Shown: positions 5,994-7,100 of the stretch, in pieces
How positions within the stretch are numbered: position 1 is the stretch's first letter
Layout: each line of letters starts with the position of its first letter
From: an uncultured Francisella sp.
Lineage (GTDB): Bacteria; Pseudomonadota; Gammaproteobacteria; Burkholderiales; Neisseriaceae
Length of the DNA: 7,100 bases
NCBI GenBank assembly: GCA_943914555.1
Contig: CALUCM010000035.1
Location: 1-7,100 of the forward strand
Direction of reading: 5' to 3'
The notes under the pieces: model-generated
Database searches by the model: none
Seen by the model: only the letters and a program-made list of their open reading frames with translations
Told to the model about the DNA's origin: nothing
Program-made: the position numbers and the translations under genes

Positions 5994-6830
5994 ATGATAC
6001 TGCTAAACACTATTAGCGCTCTGCGTCAATGGCGGACAAGTGTCAAAAAACTTGCTTTAATACCGACTATGGGCAATCTACATGAAGGGCACTTAAGTTT
6101 AATTAAAGCGGCAAAAAATAAAGCGCCAGATATTTTATTAAGTATCTTTGTTAACCCCATACAATTTGGGCCAAGAGAGGATTTTAATAACTATCCTAGA
6201 ACCTTGGATCAAGATCTTAAAAAAGCGCAAGCAGCAGGCACAAGCGCTGTATTTGCGCCCTCTATCAAAGAGATGTTTCCTTACGGAAAACAACATATAT
6301 ATGTACATTCTAGCCAACTGGAAAATTATTATTGCGGTGAAACAAGGCCTGGCCACTTCCAAGGCGTACTTACCATTGTGGCACGCTTATTTAATATTGC
6401 AGCACCAGATTGGGCTTATTTTGGTAAAAAAGATTACCAACAATGGATCATGATTCAGCAAATGACAAAAGAACTTGATTTTCCTGTAGAGATTATTGGC
6501 GTAGAAACAGTGCGCGATCAAGATGGTTTGGCGCTCTCCTCTCGCAATCAATATCTTAGCTTAGAACAAAGGCAAAAGGCGGTGCAGCTTCGCAGAATGT
6601 TAGTCGAGGTTAAGGAAAAAATCCTCAAAGAAGATTTTCATCATGCTAAATCATTTCTCGCCCAGGCAAAGCAAAACATGGCTGATCATGGTTGGAACAT
6701 GGACTATATTGCATTGGCCAGAGCAGATGATCTACAACCTGCCAATGAACAAGATCGTCATTTAGTTATCTTGGCAGCTGGTCGATTAGGTAATACTCGC
6801 CTAATTGATAATATTGATTTTAATAGATAG
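5994..6830 (+). CDS. panC: Pantothenate synthetase (pantoate-beta-alanine ligase)
   Basis: PanC joins D-pantoate and beta-alanine with ATP through a pantoyl-adenylate, giving pantothenate, the precursor of coenzyme A; it is a cytoplasmic dimer of the cytidylyltransferase-like fold. The 278 residues match the family (E. coli 283). Motifs in order: IPTMGNLHEGH (23-33) with the HxGH-type ATP site H30 and H33, SIFVNPIQFGP (50-60) with pantoate-binding Gln57, YPRTL (67-71), TRPGHFQGV (117-125), FGKKDYQQ (143-150) with ATP-contacting lysine, VRDQDGLALSSRN (173-185) with S183 and R184 (KMSKS-like loop), and the C-terminal RLGNTRLIDN (264-273). The ATG at 5994 has no clear Shine-Dalgarno, but the N-terminus aligns with E. 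coli. It is divergent from rpsB, where E. coli has map. panB and panD, its usual partners, are not in the window. Confidence 0.97.
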   Translation: MILLNTISALRQWRTSVKKLALIPTMGNLHEGHLSLIKAAKNKAPDILLSIFVNPIQFGPREDFNNYPRTLDQDLKKAQAAGTSAVFAPSIKEMFPYGKQHIYVHSSQLENYYCGETRPGHFQGVLTIVARLFNIAAPDWAYFGKKDYQQWIMIQQMTKELDFPVEIIGVETVRDQDGLALSSRNQYLSLEQRQKAVQLRRMLVEVKEKILKEDFHHAKSFLAQAKQNMADHGWNMDYIALARADDLQPANEQDRHLVILAAGRLGNTRLIDNIDFNR

Positions 6831-7071
6831 TAGTGGAGCACAGCTTAAAGCCGGCTGATTAAATCTGATTTCAAGGTATCTACTAAGCAATCGATATAGT
6901 CCAATAAATACGATCTCAAAAATAGATTTAAAGTTATCTCTTTTCTGCAATACTTAGTATGTTAAGAGTTTTTTCGCTTAATTATCTTTAAACTAAAGAA
7001 TAATTGAATAACTACTATCCAACAATTTCAATCACTCGGGACAATAATTAATTACATTAAGTGCTTGGTGT
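6831..7071. other. AT-rich non-coding stretch after panC
   Basis: I find no supported gene here. It contains an 8-bp palindrome AGCCGGCT just after panC (6848-6855), the possible panC terminator (6938-6974), and an AT-only-type hairpin at 6980-7005 (arms AATTATCTTTA and TAAAGAATAATT with one bulge, loop AAC) with no U-run. No tRNA or other RNA gene could be recognised. Confidence 0.5.
6938..6974 (+). terminator. Possible weak intrinsic terminator of panC
   Basis: Arms CTCTT (6938-6942) and AAGAG (6964-6968) enclose an internal loop and a small ATAC/GTAT hairpin (6950-6960), followed directly by six T (6969-6974). It lies 107 bp after the panC stop. The stem is short, AT-rich and interrupted, so the call is tentative. 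Confidence 0.35.
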
Positions 7072-7100
7072 ATGAGTCTTGTTCTGGTAAGCGGTAACGA
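7072..7100 (+). CDS. Possible start of a further gene, cut by the right edge
   Basis: An ATG at 7072 opens a frame MSLVLVSGN that remains open to the end. The hydrophobic beta-strand-plus-SGN pattern could be the start of a Rossmann-like or nucleotide-handling protein, but nine residues cannot identify it. No Shine-Dalgarno is visible before it, and the opposite strand is also partly open here, so this may be chance. Confidence 0.15.

Noticed and set aside
6148..6453. Out-of-frame plus-strand reading frame of 101 residues and an opposite one at 6138-6362
   Set aside because: Both overlap panC over its conserved motifs and look like nothing known.
6980..7005. AT-rich hairpin as panC terminator
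   Set aside because: The stem is almost all A-T with a bulge and no U-run follows on either strand.
1..7100. A novel defence, mobile or biosynthetic system
   Set aside because: All long reading frames are core housekeeping genes; there are no transposase, integrase, phage, toxin or CRISPR features.

Overview
The window carries a conserved bacterial housekeeping cluster on the minus strand and one divergent gene on the plus strand. Read in transcription order on the minus strand (high to low coordinates) the genes are rpsB, tsf, pyrH, frr, uppS, cdsA and the 5' three-quarters of dxr, which runs off the left edge. On the plus strand, panC starts 221 bp from rpsB, back to back with it. Protein sequences closest in style to E. 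coli (S2, EF-Ts, RRF, UppS, PanC), the gammaproteobacterial operon order, and a base composition of roughly 40% G+C by eye suggest a low-GC gammaproteobacterium. A Legionellales/Coxiella-like lineage would fit, but the sequence does not prove it.

Region by region: 1-914 is dxr (isoprenoid precursor synthesis, 3' end missing); 916-1824 cdsA (CDP-diacylglycerol for phospholipids); 1829-2569 uppS (C55 lipid carrier for cell wall); 2594-3151 frr (ribosome recycling); 3152-3214 a spacer with a probable internal promoter inside an inverted repeat; 3215-3934 pyrH (UMP kinase); 3935-4019 a spacer with a strong intrinsic-terminator-like hairpin; 4020-4892 tsf (EF-Ts); 4915-5772 rpsB (ribosomal protein S2); 5773-5993 the rpsB/panC divergent control region; 5994-6830 panC (pantothenate synthetase); 6831-7100 mostly non-coding, AT-rich, with a possible panC terminator and perhaps the first codons of another gene at the right edge.

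The cluster couples translation (S2, EF-Ts, RRF) to nucleotide supply (PyrH) and envelope lipid synthesis (Dxr makes isoprenoid precursors, UppS polymerises them, CdsA feeds phospholipids). uppS-cdsA-dxr are packed with 4-bp and 1-bp gaps, implying translational coupling. Expression seems split into at least three units: rpsB-tsf from a sigma70-type promoter with a structured leader, attenuation after tsf, and a second promoter in front of frr.

I see no mobile element, CRISPR array, RNA gene, broken gene or new multi-gene system. The points worth following up are regulatory: a potential pseudoknot in the rpsB leader, nested palindromes centred on the rpsB promoter, an inverted repeat around the frr extended -10 promoter, and the tsf-pyrH hairpin.
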